In this document: in pieces, positions 43,781 to 52,958 of the stretch
Layout of the letters: every line of letters begins with the position of its first letter
Position numbering within the stretch: the first letter of the stretch is position 1
From: Kiritimatiellota bacterium B12222
GTDB lineage: Bacteria > Verrucomicrobiota > Kiritimatiellia > SS1-B-03-39 > UBA6053
Direction of reading: 5' to 3'
NCBI GenBank assembly: GCA_029719485.1
Contig: CP120722.1
Location: forward strand, 620,001-684,000
Length of the DNA: 64,000 bases
Made by a program: the position numbers and the translations under genes
The notes under the pieces: model-generated
What the model was told of the DNA's origin: nothing
The model's input: only the letters and a program-made list of their open reading frames with translations
Databases searched by the model: none

Positions 43781-44021
43781 GGGGATCGGTTTGGGGATCG
43801 GTATCGAAAATTGTTGTGGTGAGGGGAGGATGATGTTTGAAGATTTTGGCCGCAAGAGGCGCGAAAGGGTGCTTCCCCTATACCCTGTTTGGTCTGGGGG
43901 GAAGGTAGCTTGGGTTGTGGGGAAGGTAGTGGCAGGATGCCACTCCTCCCGGTGGATGGGGCTCGAATTTCTCTCTCTGGGTAGGGTTGCCTGTTTGAGT
44001 TCAAGTAGCTAAGCTCTGCGC

Positions 44022-45404
44022 ATGACTACATCTTCTTTTTCCGAACTTTCTTTATCGGCTGCACAACTTTCGAATCTCGAAAGTTTGGGATATCACAGTA
44101 TGACGCCGGTGCAAGCTGCGGCCTTACCGATCGCACTGGCGGGGAAAGACCTTATTGCACAGGCGCGTACGGGAAGTGGGAAAACCGCTGTTTTTGCTTT
44201 GGCGCTCTTGGCGCAACTCGATTTGAACTCACGTGCTACGCAAGCTCTGGTGCTTTGTCCTACCCGCGAACTCTGCATTCAGGTTTCCAGCGAATTGAGG
44301 CGCATTGCCCGGCATCAGCCGAATGTGATGATTACGTCACTCTATGGCGGACAGGCGATTGATTTGCAAAAACGTGCACTCAAAAAAGGAGCGCAGATCG
44401 TGGTGGGTACACCGGGTCGGATGGTGGATCATCTTCAGCGTGGCACGTTGCAAGTGGGTGAGTTGACACATTTGGTTTTGGACGAAGCTGATCGCATGCT
44501 GGAAATGGGGTTTATGAATGAGCTTAATCGCATTGTGGATTCCTTACCACGGAATCGGCAGACGCTGCTGTTCTCGGCAACGTTCCCCGAAAATATTCAA
44601 CACCTCAGTAGTCATTTACAACAGAATCCACGACACATTACCGTTGATGAACCTTTGGCTTCTGCAGAGATCGAACAGCATGTGTACTTGTGCGACGCGA
44701 TGGATAAACTCGATGGACTCAAGAAATTATTGCTGAAGCATCAACCGGTCTCGGTGGTGGTGTTTTGTAATTATAAAAAAAGCACCCAGGATATCGCTCA
44801 TTATCTCAATGAACAGGGATTCACTGCGGCGGCATTGAATGGTGATCTTGAACAACGCGATCGGGAGGATTTGCTTATTCAGTTTAAACATCAGAGCTGT
44901 TCCGTGTTGATTGCTACGGATGTGGCGGCTCGAGGATTAGATATTAAAGACCTGCCCCTGGTGGTGAATTACGAGCTTCCTTCAGATCCCGAAACCTATG
45001 TGCATCGCATTGGGCGAACGGGTCGTGCGGGTAAAAGTGGGGTGGCGTTGAGTCTGTGTACGGATCGGGAAAAACGTAAACTCTCCGAGATCAATGCGTA
45101 TCAAAATTCGGCGCTTCGACTGGAGTCGCTTGAGACGATTACACCTTCTCTTGCAAAAATTCCCGACCCGATTTTTATTACGCTCAGTATTTCGGGAGGG
45201 CGGGATGCGAAGGTTCGGGCGGGTGAGATTTTGGGTGCGCTTACGGGTAAAGGCGGAGTGGAAGGTGCGCAAGTTGGTAAGATCGATATCATGGACTACC
45301 GATCTTATGTCGCGGTTCATCGTAGTGTTGAAGATCGTGCCATGCAAAAGCTCAGGCAATCAAAAATCAAAGGGCGAAAATATAAAGTTCACAAACTTTG
45401 GTAG
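44022..45404 (+). CDS. dbpA: ATP-dependent RNA helicase DbpA
   Basis: The 460-residue DEAD-box helicase has a Q motif (MTPVQAAALP), Walker A ARTGSGKT, DEAD (VLDEADRMLEMG), SAT (LLFSATFPE) and motif VI HRIGRTGRAG. Its C-terminal 75 residues match the DbpA RNA-binding domain (RDAKVRAGEILGALTGKGGV, KIDIMDYRSYVAV, KIKGRKYKVHKLW), which binds hairpin 92 of 23S rRNA. It should act in 50S subunit assembly. cmoB follows 85 nt later. Confidence 0.95.
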   Translation: MTTSSFSELSLSAAQLSNLESLGYHSMTPVQAAALPIALAGKDLIAQARTGSGKTAVFALALLAQLDLNSRATQALVLCPTRELCIQVSSELRRIARHQPNVMITSLYGGQAIDLQKRALKKGAQIVVGTPGRMVDHLQRGTLQVGELTHLVLDEADRMLEMGFMNELNRIVDSLPRNRQTLLFSATFPENIQHLSSHLQQNPRHITVDEPLASAEIEQHVYLCDAMDKLDGLKKLLLKHQPVSVVVFCNYKKSTQDIAHYLNEQGFTAAALNGDLEQRDREDLLIQFKHQSCSVLIATDVAARGLDIKDLPLVVNYELPSDPETYVHRIGRTGRAGKSGVALSLCTDREKRKLSEINAYQNSALRLESLETITPSLAKIPDPIFITLSISGGRDAKVRAGEILGALTGKGGVEGAQVGKIDIMDYRSYVAVHRSVEDRAMQKLRQSKIKGRKYKVHKLW

Positions 45405-45489
45405 AGGGTCCTTGATGTTTTGCTGAGTGCTTCAGCATTTCGCAACAAAAGAATTTAAAGTTAGAACGCGTTTGCATAGGAAAAGAGAT

Positions 45490-46443
45490 ATGACTGAAAC
45501 GGATGTATTATTGGCCAGCTTTGATGAGTTTCCGAAGCTCGGAATTCGGGAGTGGGCACAGTTCCGACGTTCGGAAATCGAAGCGGTATTTGATGCAAAG
45601 AAAAATGGGCATTTGCCAAAGTGGCGGGAGGCGTTGGCAGCCATCGTGACTCCAGAATTGAAGCCGGTATTGAATGAAGGTGCTGTGAGTGACGGGGCGC
45701 AAGATGTTCAGGATGAGGCCTTGTGGCAGTGTTTTCATCCATGGCGAAAAGGTCCATATCGTTTGGGTGATATGGAAATTGATACAGAGTGGCGTTCGGA
45801 TATGAAGTGGGATCGTTTGTTGCCAGCTTTAGAACCACTGGCGGGTCGGACCTGTTTGGATGTGGGCTGCGGCAATGGATATCACTGCTGGCGGATGCGG
45901 GGAGAGGGGGCCGAACAGGTGGTGGGATTGGATCCTTTTTTGTTATATGTGATGCAGTTTATGGCGGTGTGGAAACGTATTCCTGATCAGGCGGTGCGGG
46001 TGTTGCCGTTGGGGGCTGAGGCGATTGAGCCGGGGTTGGGATTTGATACGGTGTTCTCCATGGGGGTGTTATCTCATTGCAAAGAACATCAGGCACATTT
46101 GGATTTGTTGAAACAGGCGCTGCGTCCGGGAGGTCAGTTGGTGTTGGAAACATTGACGGTGCCGGATGAACAGGGTCCGCTGTTTTATCCGGAAGGTCGG
46201 TATGCGCAGATGCGCAATATTACGGCCTTGCCGACGGTGTCCACCTTGGCACAGTGGTTAAAGGAGGGGGGCTTGAAATCTGTAGAGCATGTGGACACGT
46301 CGCTGACCACCTTTGAGGAACAGCGTGCCACAGAGTGGATGACTTTTTATTCCTTAAAAAATTATTTGGATCCCGAAGATTTTAGTAAAACGGTGGAAGG
46401 GCATCCTGCGCCTCAGCGGAGTATCTTTGTGGCGAATTTATAA
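45490..46443 (+). CDS. cmoB: tRNA U34 carboxymethyltransferase CmoB
   Basis: CmoB uses carboxy-SAM from CmoA to convert ho5U34 to cmo5U34, widening wobble decoding. The 317-residue protein matches CmoB: FHPWRKGPYRLGDMEIDTEW and RSDMKWDRLLP, the SAM motif CLDVGCGNGYHCWRM, VGLDPFLLYVMQF, FDTVFSMGVLSHCKEH, RYAQMRNI and the C-terminal EGHPAPQRS. I use ATG 45490, preceded by AGGAAAAGAGAT, rather than 45427; this gives the family's usual length (E. coli 323). It overlaps the convergent MFS gene by 6 bp. Confidence 0.94.
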   Translation: MTETDVLLASFDEFPKLGIREWAQFRRSEIEAVFDAKKNGHLPKWREALAAIVTPELKPVLNEGAVSDGAQDVQDEALWQCFHPWRKGPYRLGDMEIDTEWRSDMKWDRLLPALEPLAGRTCLDVGCGNGYHCWRMRGEGAEQVVGLDPFLLYVMQFMAVWKRIPDQAVRVLPLGAEAIEPGLGFDTVFSMGVLSHCKEHQAHLDLLKQALRPGGQLVLETLTVPDEQGPLFYPEGRYAQMRNITALPTVSTLAQWLKEGGLKSVEHVDTSLTTFEEQRATEWMTFYSLKNYLDPEDFSKTVEGHPAPQRSIFVANL

Positions 46444-47613
46444 GGGAGACTTTGTTGGGGGGGATTTGAGGCCTTTGAAGTTAAGTAAAAGCAGGAGCAA
46501 GCAGGCGACTAAAAAGTAAGGAAGTATGAGGAGAGATGTGTAGCCTGCTATCACTCCAAACAGAGGAGGCAACAAAGTGGAACCCGTGTAGGCGGCGGCC
46601 ATTTGGAATCCCATGATTGCATCGGCATTTTGGGCGCCGAAGTGTTGAGGTGTTTCGTGGATCATACAGGGAAAGATGGGGGCGCAGCCCATGCCTACCA
46701 GCACGATGCCGCAGAGCAGGAGGGGGCTGGGGAGGGGGGGCATCAGTAGCAAAATACCGGTGAAAAGCGTCCAAATACCAGCTTGAATGATATGGTGATT
46801 CGAAAAATGGTGGGTAAGGAATCCGGTGAGAAACCGGCCCAAGGTGATGCTGGCATAGAACAGTGCGACCCAGGTTGCCGCAGTTCCCGGGGCGAGTCCT
46901 CGGGCATCCACCAGATATGAACCTCCCCAGAGTCCTATGCCGGCTTCAATGCCCATGTAGGCGATAAACACCAGCAGGGCGCGGTTGACGCCTTTCATTT
47001 TGAGTGCTTTCAGGAAAGGTACATGGGGGGCTGGCGGGTGACGTTGTTCGGCTGTTTTACGTAGCTGTATTTTTCGCCAGAGAGGTAGGGCGGCCACGAG
47101 GCAGGCCAATAACATAAACTGAAAGATGGCGATGGAACGGTAGCCGATGTGCCAGGACGCTCCTCGGAAAATACAGGCGGAAAGGATCAATGGGCCGGAT
47201 AATGCGCCAATGCCCCAAAAGCAGTGGAGCCAGCTCATATGTCTGGATTCGTAGTGATTTGCCACGTAGGCATTGAGGCCGGCATCGATGGCACCTGCAC
47301 CTAAGCCCAAAGGAAGGGTACAGAGGAGTATCCATCCAAAAGTAGGTGCAAAAGAGAAGCCCAACAGTGCGCCCGCCGTGAGAAGAACACTGATGGCTGT
47401 GATCTTACCTGTTCCTAACTTACGGATGATCAGGCCCGAAAAGAAGCTTGAGAAAATGGTCCCCCCGGAGATGAGGAGTTGGGCGATTCCGGCTGCGGCC
47501 ACAGGAACAGCGAGATCGGGTTGCATCACCGGCCAAGCGGCCCCCAATAAGGCGTCGGGCAGTCCAAGGCTAATGAACGCCATATAAATCAATAGCAATA
47601 AAAGGGTAGCCAT
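46438..47613 (-). CDS. Major facilitator superfamily transporter
   Basis: The 391-residue protein has 12 predicted membrane helices and a loop-2-type motif (SGLIIRKLGTGKITAIS). LGLGAGAIDAGLNAYVA and HCFWGIGALSGPLIL resemble sugar-type (FucP/YdiM-like) MFS members. The substrate is unknown. The gene is 23 nt downstream of the potassium-channel gene and may be co-transcribed with it. Confidence 0.85.
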   Translation of the reverse strand: MATLLLLLIYMAFISLGLPDALLGAAWPVMQPDLAVPVAAAGIAQLLISGGTIFSSFFSGLIIRKLGTGKITAISVLLTAGALLGFSFAPTFGWILLCTLPLGLGAGAIDAGLNAYVANHYESRHMSWLHCFWGIGALSGPLILSACIFRGASWHIGYRSIAIFQFMLLACLVAALPLWRKIQLRKTAEQRHPPAPHVPFLKALKMKGVNRALLVFIAYMGIEAGIGLWGGSYLVDARGLAPGTAATWVALFYASITLGRFLTGFLTHHFSNHHIIQAGIWTLFTGILLLMPPLPSPLLLCGIVLVGMGCAPIFPCMIHETPQHFGAQNADAIMGFQMAAAYTGSTLLPPLFGVIAGYTSLLILPYFLVACLLLLLLNFKGLKSPPTKSPL

Positions 47614-47636
47614 GTGAACGCAGGAGCTAAAGAGCT

Positions 47637-48356
47637 TTAACCCTCCCGTTTTAAGTGGGAGGCTGAGTAGAGTGCGACGTGCCAGGAAATAAGGATGGCG
47701 ACATAGAGCACACCGAACAGGGCCTGGATGATGCTGAGGCTGCGGGTGAGTCGATGGGTGGGCGCGATGTCGCCATAGCCCACAGTGAGTTGGGTGATAA
47801 AGCTGTAATAGAGCACAAGATTAAAGGGAAGTCTTTCGCCGGGGGGGACGGTGCTATGGGAGAGGGCGCCCGGATAGACGGATAGAATTAAGGCATAAAT
47901 ATTCGCGAAGGCGATTCCTGCCACAATGTAGAGCGAAACCACATCGACAATTTCTACGGCGGAGATTTTTTTGAATGTGAAGATGGAGCGTGTGAGCACA
48001 AAGGCAAGTAAACCATGGCTCATGGCCCAAAACACACTTTGTAAGTTAAAGGCAGTCAGTTGAAACTCTAAAACGCCCATGACCCAGGGGATGCCTTCCA
48101 GGAGCATCATGCCGGCAAATATCTTGTAGCTTCTGCTGATTCTCAGGGCGGCGTAGGCATACATGCTTACCACGATGCCATCCCAGAGATGGTGGAAAAA
48201 ACCGCTGGAAAAGAGCTCAATCTCCAAAAGCTCAATCAGTACAAATCCAAAGAGCGTGAAATGTACCCAGCGAGGACGTTCAATGGTGGTCAAGGAAACG
48301 GGAGTTAGACGGTGACGCTGGGGGCGCAGGTGTGCTGAGGGAGAGTTCGTTTTCAT
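47637..48356 (-). CDS. Two-pore-domain-type K+ channel family protein (Ion_trans_2)
   Basis: The 239-residue membrane protein has four or more N-terminal hydrophobic segments, then a pore helix and selectivity filter TQLTVGYGDIAP with the K+ filter sequence TVGYGD, and a final membrane helix (LFGVLYVAILISWHVALY). There is no cytoplasmic RCK domain. Two-helix pore proteins of this kind are common; gating is unknown. Confidence 0.85.
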   Translation of the reverse strand: MKTNSPSAHLRPQRHRLTPVSLTTIERPRWVHFTLFGFVLIELLEIELFSSGFFHHLWDGIVVSMYAYAALRISRSYKIFAGMMLLEGIPWVMGVLEFQLTAFNLQSVFWAMSHGLLAFVLTRSIFTFKKISAVEIVDVVSLYIVAGIAFANIYALILSVYPGALSHSTVPPGERLPFNLVLYYSFITQLTVGYGDIAPTHRLTRSLSIIQALFGVLYVAILISWHVALYSASHLKREG

Positions 48357-48452
48357 GGGTGGGGTCTTTTTCGAGAGGGATGAAGTGATTATCCTATGGA
48401 GAGCGGAGGAGGGAAAGCGACACTCTTTTATGACTATTCCTCAAGAGAATGA

Positions 48453-48545
48453 ATGAAAATGGGCAAAAAGATCAAGCTCAGAGAGGTGGACTGGAGGGCT
48501 GAGCTGGCTGAATGGCTACAAGGTTATGAGAAAATGAGGACATGA
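48453..48545 (+). CDS. Possible 30-residue basic/acidic peptide
   Basis: An ATG at 48453 opens 30 codons (MKMGKKIKLREVDWRAELAE, then WLQGYEKMRT) in the gap before the carboxyspermidine dehydrogenase gene. The composition is protein-like and amphipathic, but the ribosome-binding site is weak (AAGAGAATGA) and no homologue is known to me. It may be chance. Confidence 0.25.
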   Translation: MKMGKKIKLREVDWRAELAEWLQGYEKMRT

Positions 48546-48599
48546 TGAGGGAGAAAATTGTCACTTGCCATTCCTGTTTTAACTTTATAAACCCTACGC

Positions 48600-49799
48600 A
48601 TGAAAAACATTCTTATCATTGGTGCCGGCGGTGTCGGTAGAGTTGTCGCCCACAAATGTGCGCAGGTTCCTGAGGTTTTTGAAACCATTACCCTGGCCAG
48701 CCGAACCAAGGCCAAATGCGATCAGATTGCATCGGAAATAGATCGTCCGATCCACACCGCGGCAGTGGATGCGGATAATGTTGCGGAAACGGTGGCTTTG
48801 ATTAAAAAATGTGGTGCTGAAATGCTCCTGAATGTAGCCTTACCTTATCAGGATTTGACTCTAATGGAGGCCTGTTTGGAGGCGGGGATTCACTATTTGG
48901 ATACTGCAAACTATGAACCCGTAGATGAAGCGCGTTTTTCATACGAATATCAATGGCCCTATCATGAGCGTTTCAAAGAAAAGGGACTGATGGCGTTGTT
49001 GGGTAGTGGATTTGATCCCGGGGTGACCAATGTGTTTTGTGCGCATGCGGTGAAGCATCTGTTTGATGAAATTCATTATGTGGACATTCTCGACTGCAAT
49101 GCGGGTGATCATGGCTTGCCTTTTGCGACCAATTTTAATCCTGAAATCAATATTCGGGAAATCACAGCGAATGGACGTTACTGGGAAGCGGGGGAATGGA
49201 AAGAAACCAAACCGCTGGAAATTCATCGTCCTTACGACTTTCCTCTTGTGGGCGAAAAAGAGATTTATTTGCTGTATCACGAAGAAATGGAGTCCTTGTG
49301 CCGCAATCTGCCCGGCCTCAAACGTATTCGTTTTTGGATGACCTTTGGTGCATCTTACATCAATCATCTTACCGTGTTGCAAAATGTAGGCATGACCTCT
49401 ATTGAGCCCATTACTTTTAAAGGGCAGGAATTTGCGCCGATTGAATTCCTCAAAGCGGTACTACCCGATCCAGCGTCATTAGGTCCATTGACCAAAGGGA
49501 AGACTGTGATTGGCAATGTGATTGAAGGTCTAAAAGACGGAAAAAAACGTAAAGTATATGTGTACAATGTCTGCGATCACGAAGAGTGTTATGCGGAAGT
49601 GAAGTCGCAAGCCATTTCGTACACCACTGGAGTGCCGGCGATGATTGGTGCAAAACTGATGATGACCGGCGACTGGTTGAAACCGGGCGTATGGAATATG
49701 GAACAACTGGATCCTGATCCATTTATGGCGGGATTGACTACGCATGGCCTGCCCTGGCAGGTGATCGAGTTGGATCCGGAATCACCACCTGTTTATTAA
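48600..49799 (+). CDS. Saccharopine dehydrogenase family, carboxy(nor)spermidine dehydrogenase
   Basis: The 399-residue protein has an N-terminal NAD(P) fold (IIGAGGVGRVVAHKCAQ), AVDADNVAETVALI, GIHYLDTANYEP and SGFDPGVTNVFCAHA, all typical of the branch that reductively condenses putrescine with aspartate semialdehyde to carboxyspermidine. Neighbouring speA and nspC strongly support that role over lysine metabolism. TATAAA at 48586-48591 lies about 9 nt before the ATG and no ribosome-binding site is present, so a leaderless transcript is possible. Confidence 0.88.
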   Translation: MKNILIIGAGGVGRVVAHKCAQVPEVFETITLASRTKAKCDQIASEIDRPIHTAAVDADNVAETVALIKKCGAEMLLNVALPYQDLTLMEACLEAGIHYLDTANYEPVDEARFSYEYQWPYHERFKEKGLMALLGSGFDPGVTNVFCAHAVKHLFDEIHYVDILDCNAGDHGLPFATNFNPEINIREITANGRYWEAGEWKETKPLEIHRPYDFPLVGEKEIYLLYHEEMESLCRNLPGLKRIRFWMTFGASYINHLTVLQNVGMTSIEPITFKGQEFAPIEFLKAVLPDPASLGPLTKGKTVIGNVIEGLKDGKKRKVYVYNVCDHEECYAEVKSQAISYTTGVPAMIGAKLMMTGDWLKPGVWNMEQLDPDPFMAGLTTHGLPWQVIELDPESPPVY

Positions 49800-49890
49800 G
49801 GACCGGCTTCCAAATTTGAGATCTGAATGTTCAGCCCTCAGATGAGAACATACACATAAGCATTCATAAAAATTTAGAGATCTCAACTAC

Positions 49891-51810
49891 ATGACAAAAT
49901 CCCCCTCTTCCTCTTGGACGGTGTCCGATTCCGCTGAACTTTATGGTCTGCCCAGGTGGGGCGCACCTTATTACCGCGTTGCAGATGCAGGTGAGGTGGA
50001 AGTTAATCTGGGTGACGAAGAAAATGAGAGCTGGCACAGCATGGCCGCCATGATCGGGGAGCTAGAAGAACGGGGCATTGAAGCGCCGGTGATGTTGCGA
50101 TTTGGCAATATCCTTGAACATCGTTTGCGCCTGCTGAATGAGTCCTTTCGAAAGGTGATGAAGGCCGCAGGCTATCAAGCACCCTTCAAAGGGGTTTTCC
50201 CCATTAAGGTAAATCAACAACACCAGGTGATTGATCAAATTTGTGAATTTGGAAAACAGTTTCATCATGGACTAGAGGCGGGAAGTAAACCGGAATTGAT
50301 TGCGGCGTTGAGTTACATGCATGATCCGGAAGCCTTGATTATTTGCAATGGCTACAAAGATAAGGAGTTTATCGATTTAGCCCTGTATGCCGTTCAGATG
50401 GGACTGCAGGTGATGTTGGTGGTTGAAACCGTGGGGGAGGTGCCGTTGATATTGGAACGCTCTGCTGCGCTTGGCGTAACACCACGTTTGGGTGTGCGGA
50501 TGAAATTGTCTACTCCGGGCAGTGGCAAATGGGTGGAATCTGGAGGCGATGCTTCCGTATTCGGTTTAAATGCGGAACAGGTGATTCAAGTGGTGGACCT
50601 CTTGAAAGAGCAGGAGAAGTTGGATTGCTTAGAGTTGTTGCACTATCATTTGGGGTCGCAAATTCCTAATATTCGCACCATTCGAACCGGCGTTTCGGAA
50701 GCGTGTCGGGTGTATGTGAATCTGGTGCGAGAAGGTGCAAAAATGGGCTTCCTTGATATGGGGGGCGGCTTGGCGGTCGACTATGATGGCAGTCAATCCA
50801 ACACCACCAGTAGTCGTAACTATGCGGTGGAAGAATACTGCGCCGACGTGGTGGAGTCGGTGATGGAAATTTGTGATAAGTCAGATGTGGCGCACCCCAC
50901 ATTGGTCACAGAATCGGGTCGTGCCACGGTGGCACATTACGGGGTGTTGGTCTTTAATATCCTGGATGTTTCCGGAGCGCCTACCAAATTAGAGGTGCCG
51001 GAGTTACCGGAAAATGCGCCCAACGAACTTAAATATCTCGTCGAAATTCCCCATCAGATCAAAGCAAACAATCTGCAGGAATGTTTGAACGATGCGGTGT
51101 ATTACCGCGATGAAATCCGCAATCGTTTTGCGCTGGGATTGGTTACGTTACGGGAACGTGCATTGGCCGAACGTTGCTTTGCGGTGATCGTAAAAAAAAT
51201 TGAAAAAGCGACGCAGGATATGGAGCGGGTGCCGGATAGTTTGGAAGAGCTTTCAGCAGCGCGCCCAGATATCTATTACGGAAATTTCAGCTTATTTCAG
51301 TCCTTGCCAGATAACTGGGCGATCGATCAACTCTTCCCGATTATGCCGATTCACCGCTTGAGTGAAGAACCCTTACAGGATGGAATTTTTGCGGACATCA
51401 CCTGTGACTGTGATGGAAAAATTGATCACTTTATTGACGATTCCGGGTCAAAAAATTCTTTACCCTTGCATGATCTTAAGGATGAAGAGTCGTATCACAT
51501 TGGGGTGTTCTTGGTGGGGGCTTATCAGGAAACGCTCGGTGATCTTCACAATTTATTTGGGGATACGAATGTAGTGAGCGTGGAAGTGGATGAGGAAGGG
51601 CAACGGGTGTATGGGCACGAAGTTCAAGGCGACACCGTTGCGGATGTGTTGAGTTACGTGGAATACGATATTAAAGAAATGACGGGTAACTTCAGAAAGC
51701 TGGCGGAACGGGCGGTACGTCAAAGTCGGATCACAGCTCCTCAACGAAAAATTATCATGTCTGCTTTCACTGAAGGTATGCAGGGTTACACCTATTTTGA
51801 AAATCAATGA
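49891..51810 (+). CDS. speA: Biosynthetic arginine decarboxylase SpeA
   Basis: The PLP enzyme decarboxylates arginine to agmatine. The 639-residue length fits the E. coli-type enzyme (658). The PLP lysine is in VFPIKVNQQHQVI, and FHHGLEAGSKPELIAAL, LHYHLGSQIPNIRTIR, FLDMGGGLAVDYDGS, ESGRATVAHY and DITCDCDGKI are the other diagnostic blocks. It ends in a 4-nt overlap with nspC. The enzymes that turn agmatine into putrescine are not in the window. Confidence 0.95.
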   Translation: MTKSPSSSWTVSDSAELYGLPRWGAPYYRVADAGEVEVNLGDEENESWHSMAAMIGELEERGIEAPVMLRFGNILEHRLRLLNESFRKVMKAAGYQAPFKGVFPIKVNQQHQVIDQICEFGKQFHHGLEAGSKPELIAALSYMHDPEALIICNGYKDKEFIDLALYAVQMGLQVMLVVETVGEVPLILERSAALGVTPRLGVRMKLSTPGSGKWVESGGDASVFGLNAEQVIQVVDLLKEQEKLDCLELLHYHLGSQIPNIRTIRTGVSEACRVYVNLVREGAKMGFLDMGGGLAVDYDGSQSNTTSSRNYAVEEYCADVVESVMEICDKSDVAHPTLVTESGRATVAHYGVLVFNILDVSGAPTKLEVPELPENAPNELKYLVEIPHQIKANNLQECLNDAVYYRDEIRNRFALGLVTLRERALAERCFAVIVKKIEKATQDMERVPDSLEELSAARPDIYYGNFSLFQSLPDNWAIDQLFPIMPIHRLSEEPLQDGIFADITCDCDGKIDHFIDDSGSKNSLPLHDLKDEESYHIGVFLVGAYQETLGDLHNLFGDTNVVSVEVDEEGQRVYGHEVQGDTVADVLSYVEYDIKEMTGNFRKLAERAVRQSRITAPQRKIIMSAFTEGMQGYTYFENQ

Positions 51811-52958
51811 GTGACCCTTTTCCTTTTGATCTAAATCAAGTGCCTTCTCCATGTTATGTGGTAGATAGTGTTTCTTTGCGTAAAAATGGACGAATTTTGG
51901 ATGAGGTACGTCAGGCTTCCGGTGCTAAAATTATTTTAGCGCTCAAAGCGTTTGCGATGCATCCTGCGTTTCCGATATTGCGTCCATTTTTAAATGGGAC
52001 TACCGCGAGTTCTTTGAATGAAGCGTTATTGGGTAAACTCGAATTCGGTGGCGAAGTACATGCCTATGCCGTGGCGTATTCGGATGCAGATTTTTTGAAG
52101 TTACAGGATATCGCGGGACACATCAGTTTTAACTCGGTGGCGCAATGGGAACATCACAAAGCGCAAGCATTGACGCGACCGGATGTGAAATATGGTTTGC
52201 GGATCAATCCGCAATACAGCGAAGTAGAAGTCGACTTGTACAATCCTTGTATCCCAGGTTCTCGTTTTGGCATGACGGCAGATGATGTGGCGGGTGTGGA
52301 TTTGACGGGGATTACGGGTCTGCATTCGCATACACTTTGTGAGCAAGGCAGTGATACTCTGGCGCGGACGGTGGCGCATATTGAAAACAAATTTGGAGCA
52401 TTGCTGCATCAAATGGAATGGTTGAATTTAGGTGGTGGACATCACATCACTAAAGATGATTATGATCGGGACTTATTGGTGAAGACGGTCAAACATTTGC
52501 GGGAGACTTATGATCTGCAAGTAATTTTGGAGCCTGGTGAAGCATCGGCTGTGGATGCGGGATGGTTGGTGACTGAGGTTTTGGACGTGTTTGAAAGTCA
52601 GGGCGTACGACATGCCATTTTAGATTCGTCAGCGACCGCGCATATGCCTGACGTGTTGGAAATGCCCTATCGTCCTTTTGTTTTGGGGAGTGCTGAGACG
52701 GGGGAAAAGGCTCACGATTATAAGTTGGGAGGCATCACCTGTTTGGCGGGTGATCGCATTGGCGACTACAGTTTTGATCAGCCCTTGACGCGTGGGGATC
52801 GGTTGGTGTTTACCGACATGGCGATTTACAGTATGGTTAAAACCACACATTTTAATGGAGTGGCCCATCCGGCCATTGCGTTGTGGGATGGAGAATGTGG
52901 GGAGATGAAGGTGACGCGTACCTTTGGTTATGCGGAATTTCGTGATCGATTGGGCTAG
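51807..52958 (+). CDS. nspC: Carboxy(nor)spermidine decarboxylase NspC
   Basis: The 383-residue PLP enzyme of the alanine-racemase-like decarboxylase fold has the PLP lysine in LALKAFAMHP, LHSHTLCEQGSD, NLGGGHHITKDDY, LEPGEASAVDAGWLV and LAGDRIGDYSF, typical of NspC/CASDC, which removes CO2 from carboxynorspermidine or carboxyspermidine. The ATG overlaps the speA stop (ATGA), so the pair is translationally coupled. Together with the dehydrogenase it gives the aminopropyltransferase-independent spermidine route. Confidence 0.94.
   Translation: MSDPFPFDLNQVPSPCYVVDSVSLRKNGRILDEVRQASGAKIILALKAFAMHPAFPILRPFLNGTTASSLNEALLGKLEFGGEVHAYAVAYSDADFLKLQDIAGHISFNSVAQWEHHKAQALTRPDVKYGLRINPQYSEVEVDLYNPCIPGSRFGMTADDVAGVDLTGITGLHSHTLCEQGSDTLARTVAHIENKFGALLHQMEWLNLGGGHHITKDDYDRDLLVKTVKHLRETYDLQVILEPGEASAVDAGWLVTEVLDVFESQGVRHAILDSSATAHMPDVLEMPYRPFVLGSAETGEKAHDYKLGGITCLAGDRIGDYSFDQPLTRGDRLVFTDMAIYSMVKTTHFNGVAHPAIALWDGECGEMKVTRTFGYAEFRDRLG

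Larger units (their letters stand above)
42865..44021. repeat. Repeat-rich noncoding region between acpH-like gene and dbpA
   Basis: About 1.15 kb without a believable gene. Two modules alternate. Module A (TTTTGGCCGCAAGAGGGCGC... to CCACTCCTCCCGGTGG) is at about 42965-43082, 43375-43462 (shorter) and 43841-43956. Module B (below) is at 43098-43332 and 43546-43780. Both recur at 52984-53294. Open frames here translate the repeats in the same way at each copy and show no other coding sign. Confidence 0.75.

Noticed and set aside
42861-43855. Small frames on both strands (for example MTCRMRNECQRCG-type) in the repeat field
   Set aside because: The same peptide occurs at each copy of module B and shifts frame between copies. 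It is repeat translation, not a gene.
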